Assembly (NCBI RefSeq): GCF_049243985.1
Contig: NC_135386.1
Coordinates: forward strand, 5,354,501-5,418,500
Direction: 5' to 3'
Source of the DNA: Paroedura picta
Taxonomy: Eukaryota > Chordata > Lepidosauria > Squamata > Gekkonidae
DNA length: 64,000 bases
The position numbers were made by a program, and so were the translations under genes. Below the pieces are notes generated by a model. That model was not told the origin of the DNA. It saw only the letters and a program-made list of their open reading frames with translations, and ran no database searches. Positions 30,901 through 39,007 of this stretch are shown piece after piece (position 1 is the first letter of the stretch; the number at the start of each line of letters is the position of its first letter).

Positions 30901-33900
30901 GGCTTAATTTTCAAGATGTTTCCAGATGATGTATACAATTATCGATAGAGATGGGCTTTGGGGGGAAAGAGGAGAGGCGCACCGGCTTCAAGGACAAATC
31001 CGACACGGGCAGGATGCCGCCCAGTCCGAAACTCACCTGGGAAGTTCTCACAGAGAACATCAATTGGAGTGTTCCTCTTCGTGTCCCCGATCTTCTGGTA
31101 TCTCTCTTTTAGTGTATCCGCCTGCACAGTGCAAAGAGGCTTCGTTAAATGTTTGGATGGCACAGCTCTAACTGGGTGGCCTGTTGGCAAGCAGAGTGGG
31201 CTCTCGGGCCAGAACGCTCCCCTCTCCCCCCGCAAACAAGGACTCTGATCCTTAGAGGCCGAGCAGGATGCAGCACCTCTCTCTGCTGACCTCACGTCCT
31301 GAGAGGAAAGGGCTTAAAGGAGTCACTCGGCAATACAAGGAGATACAAATTTGGAACGCGAGGAGAGGAGGCAGAAATGGTTTAATGCCTTTTTTTAAAG
31401 GACTGTAAGACATTAGAATATAAGATCAGGTCAATAGTCCATCCAGTCCAGGCTCCTGTCTCACACAGGGGCCAACCAGTTCCTCCGGAGGGCCAATAAA
31501 AGGGCAGAGAGGCCGAGGCCTTCAGAAGAGCATCAGGAGAGCCCTGCTGGATCAGACCAGGGGTCCATCTAGTCCAGCATCCTGTCTCACACAGTGGCCA
31601 ACCAGTTCCTCTGGAGGGCCAGCAACAGGGCAGAGAGGCCAAGGCCTTCCCTAGATGTTGCTTCCTGGTTCTAGGATTCAGAGGCTTAGTGCCGCTGCAT
31701 GTGGAGGTTCCTCACACCCACCACGGCTAGGAGCCACTGATAGGCTTTTCCTCCATGAATCCATCTAATCCCCTCTTTAAGGCTGTGGCCGTCGCTATAT
31801 GCTCAGGCAGCAAATTCCACATCTTAATCAAGACGTTCTCAAGACTTCATTGTGGAAAAACTGGACCAAAGAGAGATTTAATAGTTAAGTGGTAGAGCAG
31901 CTGTTTCAGCTGAAAGCTGAAAGCTTCGGGCAGAGGAAACCTGATTCAATGTGCGCCTTTAGTGTCTACCTTCAGGCCTTGCCATGGCAAACTGCCTCGC
32001 AGGAAGTACATGAACATATGGCCAAGGGCTTCCAGGTCGTCTCGCCGGCTTTGTTCTGAAACACAAACACACACACCCATCAGAGCCTAAATCGCCATTT
32101 GGCCATGCCTATGGAAATGACTCCTCTTTGCGAGAGTACATGGGGGGCATAAGTGACATGCACAAGACAGCCCCATTGGGCCCATGTCCTTAGTACAGGC
32201 AGGGGCTCATGGGAATTGTAATCCATGGACATCTGGAGAGCTACAGTTTGGCCATTCCTGTACTACGCTGTGTGTGCCTTGGTAAGAACTTGGGGCATGA
32301 AGCAAGGATTTGAATGCTGGCAGGGGCTCATGGGAATTGTAGTCCATGGACATCTGGAGGGCCACAGTTTGACTACCCCTGCTCTAAGTCTAGGAGCTGA
32401 GTAACTGTGCCAATGCAGTCTCGAGCTTGTTACATATCTGGAACGACTTCTTAATTCAGAATAGTCAAGTCAGGTTTCCAGGGCAAACAAGCTCTCCAGC
32501 GTAAATGCGTGCACATTCTCAGTTGTAAGATAACTTGTAACCAAGGCCATAAGCACACTCTACAGCAGGGGTCCACAAACTTTTGGCACATGGGGGCCAT
32601 ATTAGCATGCCCAGTGCCTAAAGAGGCCCACATCTTAAACCAAAACGTAACAAAATTATTAACCTACGTACTTAGATCAAAATGAAACATTCAAAGCTAA
32701 ATGAAGAAATGTTAACTTTAATGCAATCCATTTTGGAACAATAGCTTACTGTGGAATCCTTTTATTTAGTTACACATGCTTACCTAGTCACTGTGATTTT
32801 TGCGGCTGTTTTCTGTTAGCCAAGGCATTGATGTCCAAGTCAAGGTTTGTGACGGACACTCTTAAAATGTCATGTAAATGTTCATCTGTAAGCCTTGACC
32901 TACACTTTGATTTCACAATTTTCATCTTGGAAAAGGTTTGTTCACAGACGTATGAGATGCCAAAGACTGTGAACATGTGTGCAGCAAATTTCTTTATGTG
33001 ACTATTGTCTTTTTTGCAAGAAAGGGACAGGATGGACAGCAGCAGATGGTGCCTCTTGAGGCAGGAAGAACAGGATGGGCCTGAGGGAAATTGCCCTGAG
33101 GGTGATAGCAGCAGACAAGCAGGTTGGAGGGCCACACAGAAAGAGGTCAGGGGCTGCATGCAGCCCACGGGCCTCAAGTTGGGGACCCCTGCTCTACAGT
33201 ATGCAAAGCAGCAAAGAAACACAGATGCTAGCAAACCAAACCACACAGACCTTTGCCAAGATGTGTGTTGATGGACATGTATCTGGCAGTTCCCGTTAAG
33301 CTCTTGTGCTCCCGATAGGGGATGTGTTTTTGTGTTTCCGGATCAATGTATTCCTTGGCCAGCCCAAAGTCTATTATGTGGATGACGTGTTCCTTCTTGT
33401 TTCCTTGCCGGCCAATGAGGAAGTTTTCTGGCTTGACATCCCGATAAATGAGGTTCTTTGAGTGCACCAGTTCCATTCGAGTGATCTGCCAAAGAACCAA
33501 ATCGAGGAAACAAGTTTTGCAAAAAAACGCCATAAGTTAAGGAAGTCTGTACACCAAATGCTGATTTGAAATCCTCCGTATTATTAGTGTATATGAAAAT
33601 GAAGCCCATAATTTCCTAGCTCAGAGATGAAAACTGCCTCTCTAAATCTCTACACCAGCCCTTTTCAACCTTTTAATGGTAGCGGAATCCCTGAAGTATT
33701 TTTCAGGCCTTGAGGAGCCCTCGAACTGGGCTGGAAGTGATGTCAGCTGGCCATGTCTCCCTGCCACGCCCAAGGAGGACTGAGGGAGAGAGAAAGGAGG
33801 TGGTTGGAGGTAGGAGTTGGTGTCCAAGCTCCACCCCCTTCCCCAGGTGTGCTAACTACACAAGAAGGCCACCCTCAGGTCAGTGGAAGTGGCCGGTTCC

Positions 33901-36900
33901 TTGCTTTCACAGCAATGTGGGAAATAGCTTGTGGAAGAAACCATTAAAGTAGGATATGGGGGAAAGGCCGGAGAGCGCTCACAGAGGCCTGGTTGGGAAT
34001 CCCTGTGGTACACTCTGCAAACAGACTGGAAGAACTAAACGTCATCTGGCTCTTGGTTTGCACAAGTCAGGCTGTGAAGATTAAAAACTCGAGAATATGG
34101 GCTCATTCCATGCCAGACATAAGAATCACACTCCAAAAATGACCAGAGCCTGTCCCAGAATCACCTTGAACACGTCCACCCGCTTGCTCCCCAATCTCCT
34201 GAGTTCTGGCTCACAAAAGCTCCGGCCCAAGTAAACGTAGTTCACCACTCAGGTGCCGCAGGGCTCTCCGTTCACCCCGGCAGGGTGTTTTGTTCACTCA
34301 CCAGCTGGATGGCTATCATCAAGACAGTCTTCAGGGTGAACGTTCGGTCGCAGATGTCAAACAAGTCCTCCAAACTTGGCCCGAGGAGCTCGAGTACCAT
34401 GGCGTTGTACTTTCCACATGGCCCGTAATAATATACTTGGGGGAAGCCTTCTGTCGAGACGATAACGAAACGGAAAGCGAAGGGATGAGCAGAAGTGCAG
34501 CAGCATCACTATCAGGAAGAGGGGATTTCCCAGAGCCCTGTGGGTCACTGCAGTGGTTTCTGGGATGGATGCACAGTTTCCTCCCCTTCCTCCCTCCCTG
34601 GCTGCGTATTGTACCACCTTTGCATTTAAATTTGCTAGGCAATCCTACGCTGACACGGCAATTTTCTGTAGCCAAAATATAACCTGTCAGCTGTTAACAG
34701 CGTGCTGTTCTTGTGTTTCCAAAAGCCAGGTTACGATGCGACAATAACCAGCTGTTGTTTCAGAAAAGTGCGTCCACGTCCCTCTGGTGTGTACGGAATC
34801 AGGTGGGAGGATTTTGGGGCTCCTCACCAAATCCCCTTCCAATATCAGGCCAGGTGACTGCCCTCAGACACTTGATTTTACAACTCTAGGGATAAGGAGG
34901 ATGGCCTCTGTGTGCCACGTTTGGGTCAGCTGAAAAACGAGACTGCAAGAAGCCTTGCTTACCTGTACAGCCAATGTGTTTATAAAATCTATACTCTAAA
35001 TGCAGCTGGGGGGCACGGGATTTTAATGGCTCCTGTAAGGAAAGCAAGAAGAAAAAAGAGAGGCAAAGTCACATCCAATAAATTTAGGTCCAGAGCCTGT
35101 GTGGCATTCCTAAAACGGTGAATGACCAGGAACAAACGGAGTGGCGTGAATGACTTTTTTTAACCAAGTGACTGGGCCTTTGCTAACCTCCAAATTAAAG
35201 GAAAAGGAGAAAAAGCAGACAGTGCCGAAGCAGAGATTATGGCTTGGAGGAGCCAGGGAGCTAAACTGAAGCCAATTCAGGGTCATGGCACCATAATCCA
35301 CAGCTGCATTTTAAGCATGTGTGCCCTGCTGTTCTCCCTACTGGGGAACTAAAGCGGACTGCAAAAGGACACAAAAATTAAATACTGTTAGCCAGTGCAA
35401 TAATCTCATGGGGGTCTAATCCTGGATCCTCTGGCCTCACCCACTCTGCACATCAGACAACAAGCCATGGATGACAATGCAAAAGGCCCAGAGCCCTTTG
35501 GCTGTTGCCTTTGGCCGTGCGCAGGTGAAACACCCGCATTAGAAGAAGCACCAAAACGCAGTCCCAGATCTCAAATAGCTGGTCTAGAGAGGTTTCTTAA
35601 CCTTCCCCCTCTTCTAGAAATGCCTCGGGGACCCACACGACAGCCCGCTCAGATTTCCTGCCTCCTTGCAAAGAGGTCAAGTCTCCATTCGCAAGAAGAC
35701 AACCACACAGCTTGAGATTTCAGTCCCGACTTCAGTCCTTTAGCCAGGCATAGATTCAGTCTAAGCATCTATCAAAGGAGTTCCATATGAGAATGCAACA
35801 AGCTTGCAAACTGCGGGGACTTTTAGGCAGCTGTTCAGGACAAGCTCCCAAAAGCCATCTCTGGCCTGGTGACACACAACTTTCCAAGACTGTCTTTGGG
35901 GGATTAACATCTTTAAGAAGAACAAAGGATGAATAAACGGGCCTCTTTTTGAGAGCGCACAAAACCAGATAGTATTTTTTTTAAAAAACGTGAGCCTACT
36001 CACCAGCTTGATTGCTACATATTCATTTGTGTAAAGATTTTTGCCTGAAAAAGAAAAAGAAATCAAAACGTATCTAAAACTGCAACAGACAGAAGGCAGC
36101 ATTTTAGGTCTGTAAACCACGGTCCCATTTCCTGCACAATAAGTATGACAAACCTGAGCTAATTTCTTTAAACATATATTTCCCCATCAACTCCCAAATG
36201 TTTGCAACTCGTTTCATTCCCTAGTACCACCTATGCTTAGGTGTGGAAATAGACAACTAAATGCGGAGACGGGGTTGGCTGATGTGCAATGTGCACAGAT
36301 GAGAATTGAGAGTCCCTGGAATGGCTTAAATTGGGAACCACTGGCAGAGAGAGCTCTCGCTAGGGTAATTATGAGATTCAGCCTTGAGTCCCAAGGCTTT
36401 TGTAAGTATGTTGGCAGGATGTAAATGGGGAAAGGAACAGTTCACATTGTGCTGACATAAGAGGGCAGCAGACAGCAATTTTTGAGAATTAAGGAACAGT
36501 TGTTACAAACTTGAATTCTCAAGTTCGGAGAATCTGCTCAGCAAAACTGTGGATTATTTCTCATCATGTCATCCAAAATTAAAGAGTAGCAAAAGCTGAT
36601 TCCCCATATTCCGAAGCAGACGTGAGTTCAAGGTCATAATACAGTTTGGATGGCCAAAATGTGGCTCTCCAAATGTCTGCAGACAACAGTTACCATGAGC
36701 CCCTGCCAGCACCATGCTGGCATGGGGCCCCTGGGAATTGTAGCCCATGGACTTCCGGAGAGCCACAGTTTGGCCACCCCTGCAATATAGCTTCTGATAT
36801 CCATTTTCCAGAAACTGAAGTCTATACAAGGGTGTCACTCCCAGTCTACACAAACTAGCACCCCTACAGAACAAACTTAGAGCCCAGTGGCATCTTTAAG

Positions 36901-38796
36901 ACCAAAGTTTAATTCTGGGCTGAAGCTTAATTTACTTAAATTGCTTTGAGGGAGGTGACAGAGTTGGGACCTTCCATATAATTAAACCAAAGAGAAAATG
37001 AGAGAAATAACTGTGACTGAGAGAAACCTCAGGTAGAAATCAAGGTGAGTTACCTGAACAGCTACAAGAGATGCTGTCATTATATAAGGGCAATGGGTTG
37101 AGAATCAAAGATAAAAAATGATAAAAACAGACCACTGATTACTATTTGAGTAAAGTTTTGACAGGAATCCTGCCACGGATTTCAGCAGACATTGTGACAC
37201 ATACTCTGGACAATTTCTGGTTTCACTTCAAAGGAGAGCCACGTGCATGAAAGAATCATGTGAAACTGTAAAGCCCAACCCAAAGCGACAATAAAGAAAT
37301 CAAACAATTCTAGGACGGGATCTCCACGGCTGTAAAACAGCTGCCATGGCACACGTGACGTGAAAGAACACACCCTACCCAAGTAAAACTTTTAACTTCA
37401 GTCCCCCAAAGATAGTTCACTAATATTGAAATATAACAAGTCCATTCCTGTCCATGTTTTTGCGGGGGAAATGGAATCGAATTCCAGTTTCCTGGGTTCA
37501 TGGCACATATGGGCCACACCCTTTCTTCAGTCTAAAGGGGGAAGCATGACAGAGATTTACAAGAAGAAAGCTTTTTTGATGCTGTCATGATTGCTTTGGA
37601 ACACTTATTTGGGAACTGTCTCTGTTCGGAAAGCCTCTTTACAGATTTCGATGTCCTGGTCCCAGCCTAGATTTTCCTGGAGCAGAACCGTCAATATTTA
37701 TAGACTTCTGCCCTCTATTTCAAAGCCAACACCAGCCTGCCTGGAACTGCAGATGTGCCTAGAGTGGGAGATCTGGGGAACTGAGACGTAGCCTTGCAAG
37801 GCAAATCTTTGGCTTCCCTATAGCCAAAGAAATCAAACTTTTGACAGAAGAAGCAAGGAAACAGCCATGCAAAATTAAATTCTTTCTTGTGATAGAAGCT
37901 TCTTGATGACAGTTCTAGAGGAATTACGTAGTTCTTTCCAGAGTAGGGATTTCCAAACGGTGGTTCTCCAGATGTCCATGGACTACAATTTCCAGGAGCC
38001 CCTGCCAGCAACCACTTCGAACCTGCAGGTGCATCTGAAATTCTGGCACTGCACAATGCGTGCAGAAACACGGTGGCCCCTGCAAAATGGCTGCCGCAGG
38101 AGGCGGAGCCAGCCACAAGCCAATTGCTCAACTTCAGTATCACAGAGCTGATCCTGGTGATATGGTGGCAGCTACCGCCAAAGCAACATTAAAAAAAAAT
38201 TCCACACCCCCAGTCAAATCTCAGACAGTCAACCAGAAACCTTGCTGGGCGAAACCCCTACCTAGCCCTGCCCATTTCCTAAAAACACTTGGCGGGCGCC
38301 AGAAAAAGTATCGATGCCGGACCAAGGTGCTCATGGGCTGGAGACCCCCAAGTCCAACACTCCCGCCACTACGCCATCCAGGCTCTTTTAGCGGATTAAA
38401 TTTGCTCTGAAGCCGTGAACTGAACAGGAGCCGTCCCTCCTGGTTGTGGGTGTGTCCCAGCAGAACCCACCCCAGAAAAGCACCCCTTCCTGCCTGAGAA
38501 AGAAGAGGAAGGCCCATCTCAGAGTGGTGTCTACACACGTGCCTGTTCATCCGTGTTGCTCCCCTGTGCCCGTCTTATGGCCCAAATCCCAAGCGACGCC
38601 ACCGTTGTGCCTTACCTAACCTGAGCTCTCCGAAATTGCCGCAGCCTATCTTCTTGCCCACTCGGAAATTGGGACCGACCATCAGGACGCCGGAGGTCGA
38701 CGAGGAGCTCGACGCTCGGGAGCTGTGGGAGTTTCTCCCGGGATTGCCTTTCCCCGTCCGTTGCCTTTCATCTTTCTCCCTGGGAAAATGGTCCAT
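15919..38796 (-). CDS. CSNK1G1: Casein kinase 1 gamma 1, whole gene
   Basis: CK1 gamma is a membrane-anchored Ser/Thr kinase; family members phosphorylate Wnt co-receptor LRP6. Twelve coding exons join in frame: 1260 nt (419 residues) without the optional 108-nt exon and 1368 nt (455 residues) with it, close to human isoforms of about 422 and 459. Kinase features in order are [12 protein letters not shown] (glycine-rich loop), VAIK (ATP-binding Lys), YRDVKPENF (catalytic loop), [23 protein letters not shown] (activation segment) and [20 protein letters not shown]. The tail ends [17 protein letters not shown]; these cysteines are the palmitoylation site that anchors the family to membranes. 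Compared with my memory of human CSNK1G1, several conservative changes occur in normally near-invariant segments ([27 protein letters not shown]). A CpG island at 48.4-49.1 kb probably houses the untranslated first exon. Confidence 0.96.
17176..17366 (-). mobile_element. tRNA-headed SINE, internally shortened
   Basis: In plus-strand order it has the reversed tail (TATACCCTG...TTTCACTACC), the body (CCCACAACAGACACCCTGTG, GGGGCTGAGAGAGCTC) and the reversed head (AACCACTACACCACACTGGC). It lacks the TCACCCAGCTGGCTGCGTG part seen in the fuller copy at 19531-19790. Confidence 0.65.
18021..18245. mobile_element. Fold-back element with long inverted arms
   Basis: The left arm contains CAAAACAAAGTTCGAGCCCA, GGGCACCTTCAAGACCAACC. 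The right arm repeats the same in inverse as TGTTGGTCTTAAAGGTGTCC and GAACTTTGTTCCACTGCAG. No coding sequence. The same arms occur as solo halves many times in the window. Confidence 0.65.
19531..19790 (-). mobile_element. tRNA-headed SINE, nearly full length
   Basis: The reversed copy runs from tail (GGGTTTTTTGTACCCTGCTT) through body (CTGTGAGGTAGGTGGGGCTG, GGTGAAAGTC-type block AAAGTCACCCAGCTGGCTGC) to the tRNA-like head (ATCAAACCTGGCTCACCAGA, TTAACCACGACGCCA). It is one of about a dozen copies of this family in the window. Confidence 0.7.
20850..21200 (+). mobile_element. CR1-like LINE 3' end
   Basis: The stretch contains GTGTGAGACAGGATGCCGTA, CTGGATGGACCAATGGCC and TGATCCAGCAGGGCTC near its end, the 3' signature of a common squamate LINE. 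It matches the reversed copy at 31385-31850. No open frame is left. Boundaries are approximate. Confidence 0.55.
21515..21685 (+). mobile_element. Degenerate 5S-derived SINE
   Basis: The 3' body is recognisable by GGCAAACCACCGCCGGATGT and CTCTTGCCTTGAAAACCTGA, which matches the body of the copies at 10628-10775 and 42200-42378. The 5S-like head is heavily decayed. Confidence 0.45.
22330..22740 (-). mobile_element. Three tandem tRNA-derived SINE units
   Basis: Three units of about 105-120 bp follow each other. Each has, on the minus strand, an A-box-like segment (for example CAGTGGTAGAGCATCTGC), a variant of TTGGCATGCAG and a B-box-like GGTTCAATTCC or relative. Their linkers share TTCTTTCCCAGC and CTGGTCCCTTT or CTGGTCACTTT. 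The first unit is best preserved. Confidence 0.65.
23015..23390 (-). mobile_element. Clustered partial tRNA-SINE units
   Basis: Three or more partial reversed copies of the SINE body are joined. The motif GGCCCAAGGTCACCCAGCAG or its variant recurs near 23055, 23187 and 23307, and GAGAGAGCTCTGAGAGAACTG-like blocks recur between them. Only the last unit reaches the head region (GTGGGGAATCAAGCCTGGCT). Confidence 0.6.
23766..23784. repeat. GCAT tetranucleotide repeat
   Basis: A short self-complementary GCAT run lies immediately to the left of the palindromic MITE at 23796. Confidence 0.8.
23796..23913. mobile_element. Palindromic hAT MITE, complete
   Basis: The 118-bp element starts CAGGGGTGGCCAAATGG and ends with CAGCCACCCCGG. 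A perfect 8-bp target duplication CCCTAGAG flanks it (23788-23795 and 23914-23921). It is noncoding. Confidence 0.9.
24973..25450 (-). mobile_element. CR1 LINE 3' region, interrupted by a MITE
   Basis: The reversed CR1 3' end is visible as ACAGAATCACAGAGTCGG, CATCTAGTCCAACACCC, then, after the MITE, GGTGGTTGTCTCGCTGCTCC and CCTCCCCTTCTCCAGACTG. The CR1 sequence breaks at CCTAAAA and resumes at CCTAAAG. Confidence 0.7.
25058..25156. mobile_element. Palindromic hAT MITE nested in CR1
   Basis: A shortened palindrome (GGACTACAATTCCCATGAGC and inverse) ends in GGCCAACCCTG. The flanks TCCTAAAA (25050-25057) and GCCTAAAG (25157-25164) are a decayed target duplication and match adjacent CR1 sequence. 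Confidence 0.75.
26039..26145 (-). CDS. CSNK1G1: CSNK1G1 penultimate coding exon
   Basis: This 107-nt exon encodes [20 protein letters not shown] then TEVEVVEEA and two bases of the Lys codon. The STNGELN and [10 protein letters not shown] motifs are shared by all CK1 gamma tails. The acceptor is TTTTGGCCAG after an A-run on the plus strand; the donor GTATGT is acceptable. Confidence 0.96.
26310..26425 (+). mobile_element. Bov-B LINE fragment
   Basis: The sequence GTCGTGCCCGACCCATCGCG, ACCCCATGGACAATGATCC and CCTTCCTGTCCTCTACC is characteristic of Bov-B (RTE) LINEs in reptiles. It is a short fragment within the intron upstream of the penultimate exon. Confidence 0.6.
26880..26990 (+). mobile_element. 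LINE/SINE 3' tail
   Basis: The tail signature reads AACCACCCTCAGCCACAGGG then GAGGGTGCTATATAATATA followed by an A/T-rich repeat. The same tail type recurs near 2625, 6420, 9235, 44000, 47450 and 57830. Confidence 0.5.
27695..27802 (-). CDS. CSNK1G1: CSNK1G1 optional 108-nt exon
   Basis: The exon is phase 0 at both ends, so inclusion adds 36 residues without changing frame. It encodes [20 protein letters not shown] and ends [12 protein letters not shown] before donor GTATTG. The RHGGSVQ ending and the HLA-x-RHGGSVQ spacing match the alternative tail segment I recall from CSNK1G3 (HLAADRHGGSVQ). The acceptor CCTGCGCAG is preceded by a C tract on the transcript strand. Human CSNK1G1 also has a longer isoform, which supports alternative use. 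Splicing itself is inferred. Confidence 0.82.
28047..28277 (-). mobile_element. tRNA-headed SINE, nearly full length
   Basis: The reversed copy includes CCTGTGAGGTAGGCGGGGCT, GGTCACCCAGCTGGCTGTGT and the head region GGGGAATCAGAGCCGGTTCT, TAACCACGACACCAAGCTGG. Confidence 0.7.
28768..28940 (-). mobile_element. CR1 LINE 3' end
   Basis: The reversed CR1 end starts with the typical octamer ATCATAGAATCATAGAGTTG and continues GACCTCATGGGTCATCTAG, TCCAACCCCCTGCACTACGC. It is 5'-truncated. Confidence 0.75.
29468..29569 (-). CDS. CSNK1G1: CSNK1G1 coding exon (post-kinase linker)
   Basis: This 102-nt, phase-0 exon encodes [20 protein letters not shown] to QPQRPQ. PTPVG and TRESH match the CK1 gamma 1 linker after the kinase domain; the rest is variable, as expected there. 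The acceptor is TTTCCAG and the donor GTCAGT. Confidence 0.93.
29893..30041 (-). CDS. CSNK1G1: CSNK1G1 coding exon (kinase C-lobe end)
   Basis: This 149-nt exon encodes [20 protein letters not shown] then [20 protein letters not shown] and [10 protein letters not shown]. It closes the kinase domain. Relative to human it carries several conservative swaps (T-I-F-T-E-L, RRGFIF). Splice sites are TTTCCACAG and GTAAGT. Confidence 0.96.
30262..30425 (+). repeat. Unclassified interspersed repeat, copy A
   Basis: Shares GTGGAGTATAGTTATTTCA, GCTTAGGCC, TTTTTAGCCTAGCTCATTG, TGCAAGTGGCCAGCC and GCTCCTAAAAGGGCCGTGGC with the inverted copy at 58973-59147. I could not assign it to a named family. Confidence 0.6.
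31037..31121 (-). CDS. CSNK1G1: CSNK1G1 coding exon (kinase C-lobe)
   Basis: This 85-nt exon encodes [20 protein letters not shown] then DVLCENFP and one base of a Glu codon. The [16 protein letters not shown] stretch is typical of CK1 gamma 1. Acceptor CTGTGCAG, donor GTGAGT. Confidence 0.97.
31385..31850 (-). mobile_element. CR1-like LINE 3' end with partial duplication
   Basis: Two adjacent reversed segments both contain CCTGTCTCACACAG and GGCCAACCAGTTCCTC, followed by GGCAGAGAGGCC, so part of the LINE 3' end is duplicated in tandem. The outer part continues CATGTGGAGGTTCCTCACAC and CAGCAAATTCCACATCTTAA. No open frame. Confidence 0.6.
31970..32055 (-). CDS. CSNK1G1: CSNK1G1 coding exon (kinase, RRDDLEALG)
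   Basis: This 86-nt exon completes a Glu codon and encodes [20 protein letters not shown] then SLPWQGLK. The segment is near-invariant in the CK1 family. Acceptor TGTTTCAG, donor GTAGAC (a weaker donor). Confidence 0.97.
32196..32381. mobile_element. Two right-arm copies of the palindromic hAT MITE
   Basis: Two solo right arms occur in the same orientation, 32196-32260 and 32314-32381. Each contains GGCTCATGGGAATTGTA and CATGGACATCTGGAG; the second ends GACTACCCCTG. They are separated by about 50 bp of other sequence. Confidence 0.7.
32566..33191 (-). mobile_element. hAT DNA transposon remnant with transposase C-terminus
   Basis: The 626-bp element starts CAGGGGTCCACAAAC and ends GTTGGGGACCCCTG, flanked by a perfect 8-bp duplication CTCTACAG (32558-32565 and 33192-33199). 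On the minus strand, roughly 32800-33010, it encodes a fragment reading [20 protein letters not shown] then [20 protein letters not shown] and [18 protein letters not shown]. That is the C-terminal hAT dimerisation region found in domesticated relatives such as GTF2IRD2- and ZBED-type proteins. The rest of the transposase is missing, so it is an internally deleted copy. It ends 59 bp from a CSNK1G1 kinase exon. Confidence 0.9.
33251..33485 (-). CDS. CSNK1G1: CSNK1G1 catalytic-loop exon
   Basis: This 235-nt exon encodes [20 protein letters not shown] through INTHLGK plus one base. It contains the catalytic loop (YRDVKPEN), the metal-binding DFG and the activation segment [15 protein letters not shown]. 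The donor AAAG/GTCTGT is weak. Differences from human as I recall it include L for Y after RME and Q for K in PETQKH. Confidence 0.97.
33656..34005. mobile_element. hAT-type non-autonomous element
   Basis: The ends CAGCCCTTTTCAACC and GGTTGGGAATCCCTG are imperfect inverted repeats and match, in the other orientation, the element at 45996-46408. Flanks CTCTACAC and TGGTACAC share five of eight bases. No transposase was recognised. Confidence 0.6.
34302..34450 (-). CDS. CSNK1G1: CSNK1G1 coding exon (kinase hinge)
   Basis: This 149-nt exon encodes [20 protein letters not shown] then [20 protein letters not shown] and [10 protein letters not shown], covering the hinge and the start of the C-lobe. 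Acceptor CTCGACAG, donor GTGAGT. Confidence 0.97.
34963..35032 (-). CDS. CSNK1G1: CSNK1G1 coding exon (alpha-C helix)
   Basis: This 70-nt exon encodes [20 protein letters not shown] then GCT and one base of a Glu codon. HLEYRFYK carries the alpha-C Glu that pairs with the ATP-binding Lys. KHIGCT differs clearly from the KQLGSAG I recall in human CSNK1G1 and is one residue shorter. Acceptor CTTACAG, donor GTAAGC. Confidence 0.95.
36004..36044 (-). CDS. CSNK1G1: CSNK1G1 41-nt exon (VAIK motif)
   Basis: This very small exon completes a Gly codon and encodes [13 protein letters not shown], including the ATP-binding Lys of VAIK. Acceptor TTTTTCAG, donor GTGAGT. Its sequence is identical to the CK1 gamma consensus. 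Confidence 0.97.
36645..36782. mobile_element. Palindromic hAT MITE, diverged
   Basis: Both arms are present and the right end reads GGCCACCCCTG. Flanks TAATACAG and CAATATAG match at six of eight bases, a decayed target duplication. Confidence 0.75.
37944..38010. mobile_element. Half copy of palindromic hAT MITE
   Basis: This is the left arm only, from AGGGATTTCCAAACGGTGG through GACTACAATTTCCAGGAGCC. The sequence breaks off at the palindrome centre. Confidence 0.65.
38616..38796 (-). CDS. CSNK1G1: CSNK1G1 first coding exon
   Basis: The exon begins [20 protein letters not shown], continues with a Ser-rich stretch and [20 protein letters not shown], and ends in the split Gly codon before donor GTAAGG. 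The glycine-rich ATP loop is intact. The start codon is at 38794-38796. The 5' UTR continues upstream, with a good acceptor (long pyrimidine tract then TTTTTCTAG) predicting an exon start near 39007. Confidence 0.96.
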
Positions 38797-39007
38797 GATC
38801 TTAAAATAAAGTTATCTGCCAACGGCCGGGATTTGGACCGTGCGCTTTTATTCTTGAAGAGAGAAATATATATCCCGAAGAACCATTGGGTCAAACTATA
38901 GAAACATCTGGAGATCTTTTGGCATCGTGTCCACGGAACATTCAGCGGGCAGCTCCGGAATCCTCCGAGAGGTAGGAGAGGGGGAGAAAAAAAAAATCTT
39001 ATACAAC
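38797..39007 (-). other. CSNK1G1: CSNK1G1 5' UTR part of exon 2 (predicted)
   Basis: About 210 nt lie between the predicted acceptor (TTTTTCTAG ending at 39008, after a long pyrimidine tract) and the start codon. The acceptor quality is good but the splice is inferred. Confidence 0.55.

Noticed and set aside
34450-36003. Suspected loss of the CSNK1G1 alpha-C exon
   Set aside because: At first no match to the expected [20 protein letters not shown] was evident, but the exon is present at 34963-35032 with diverged codons and correct splice sites.
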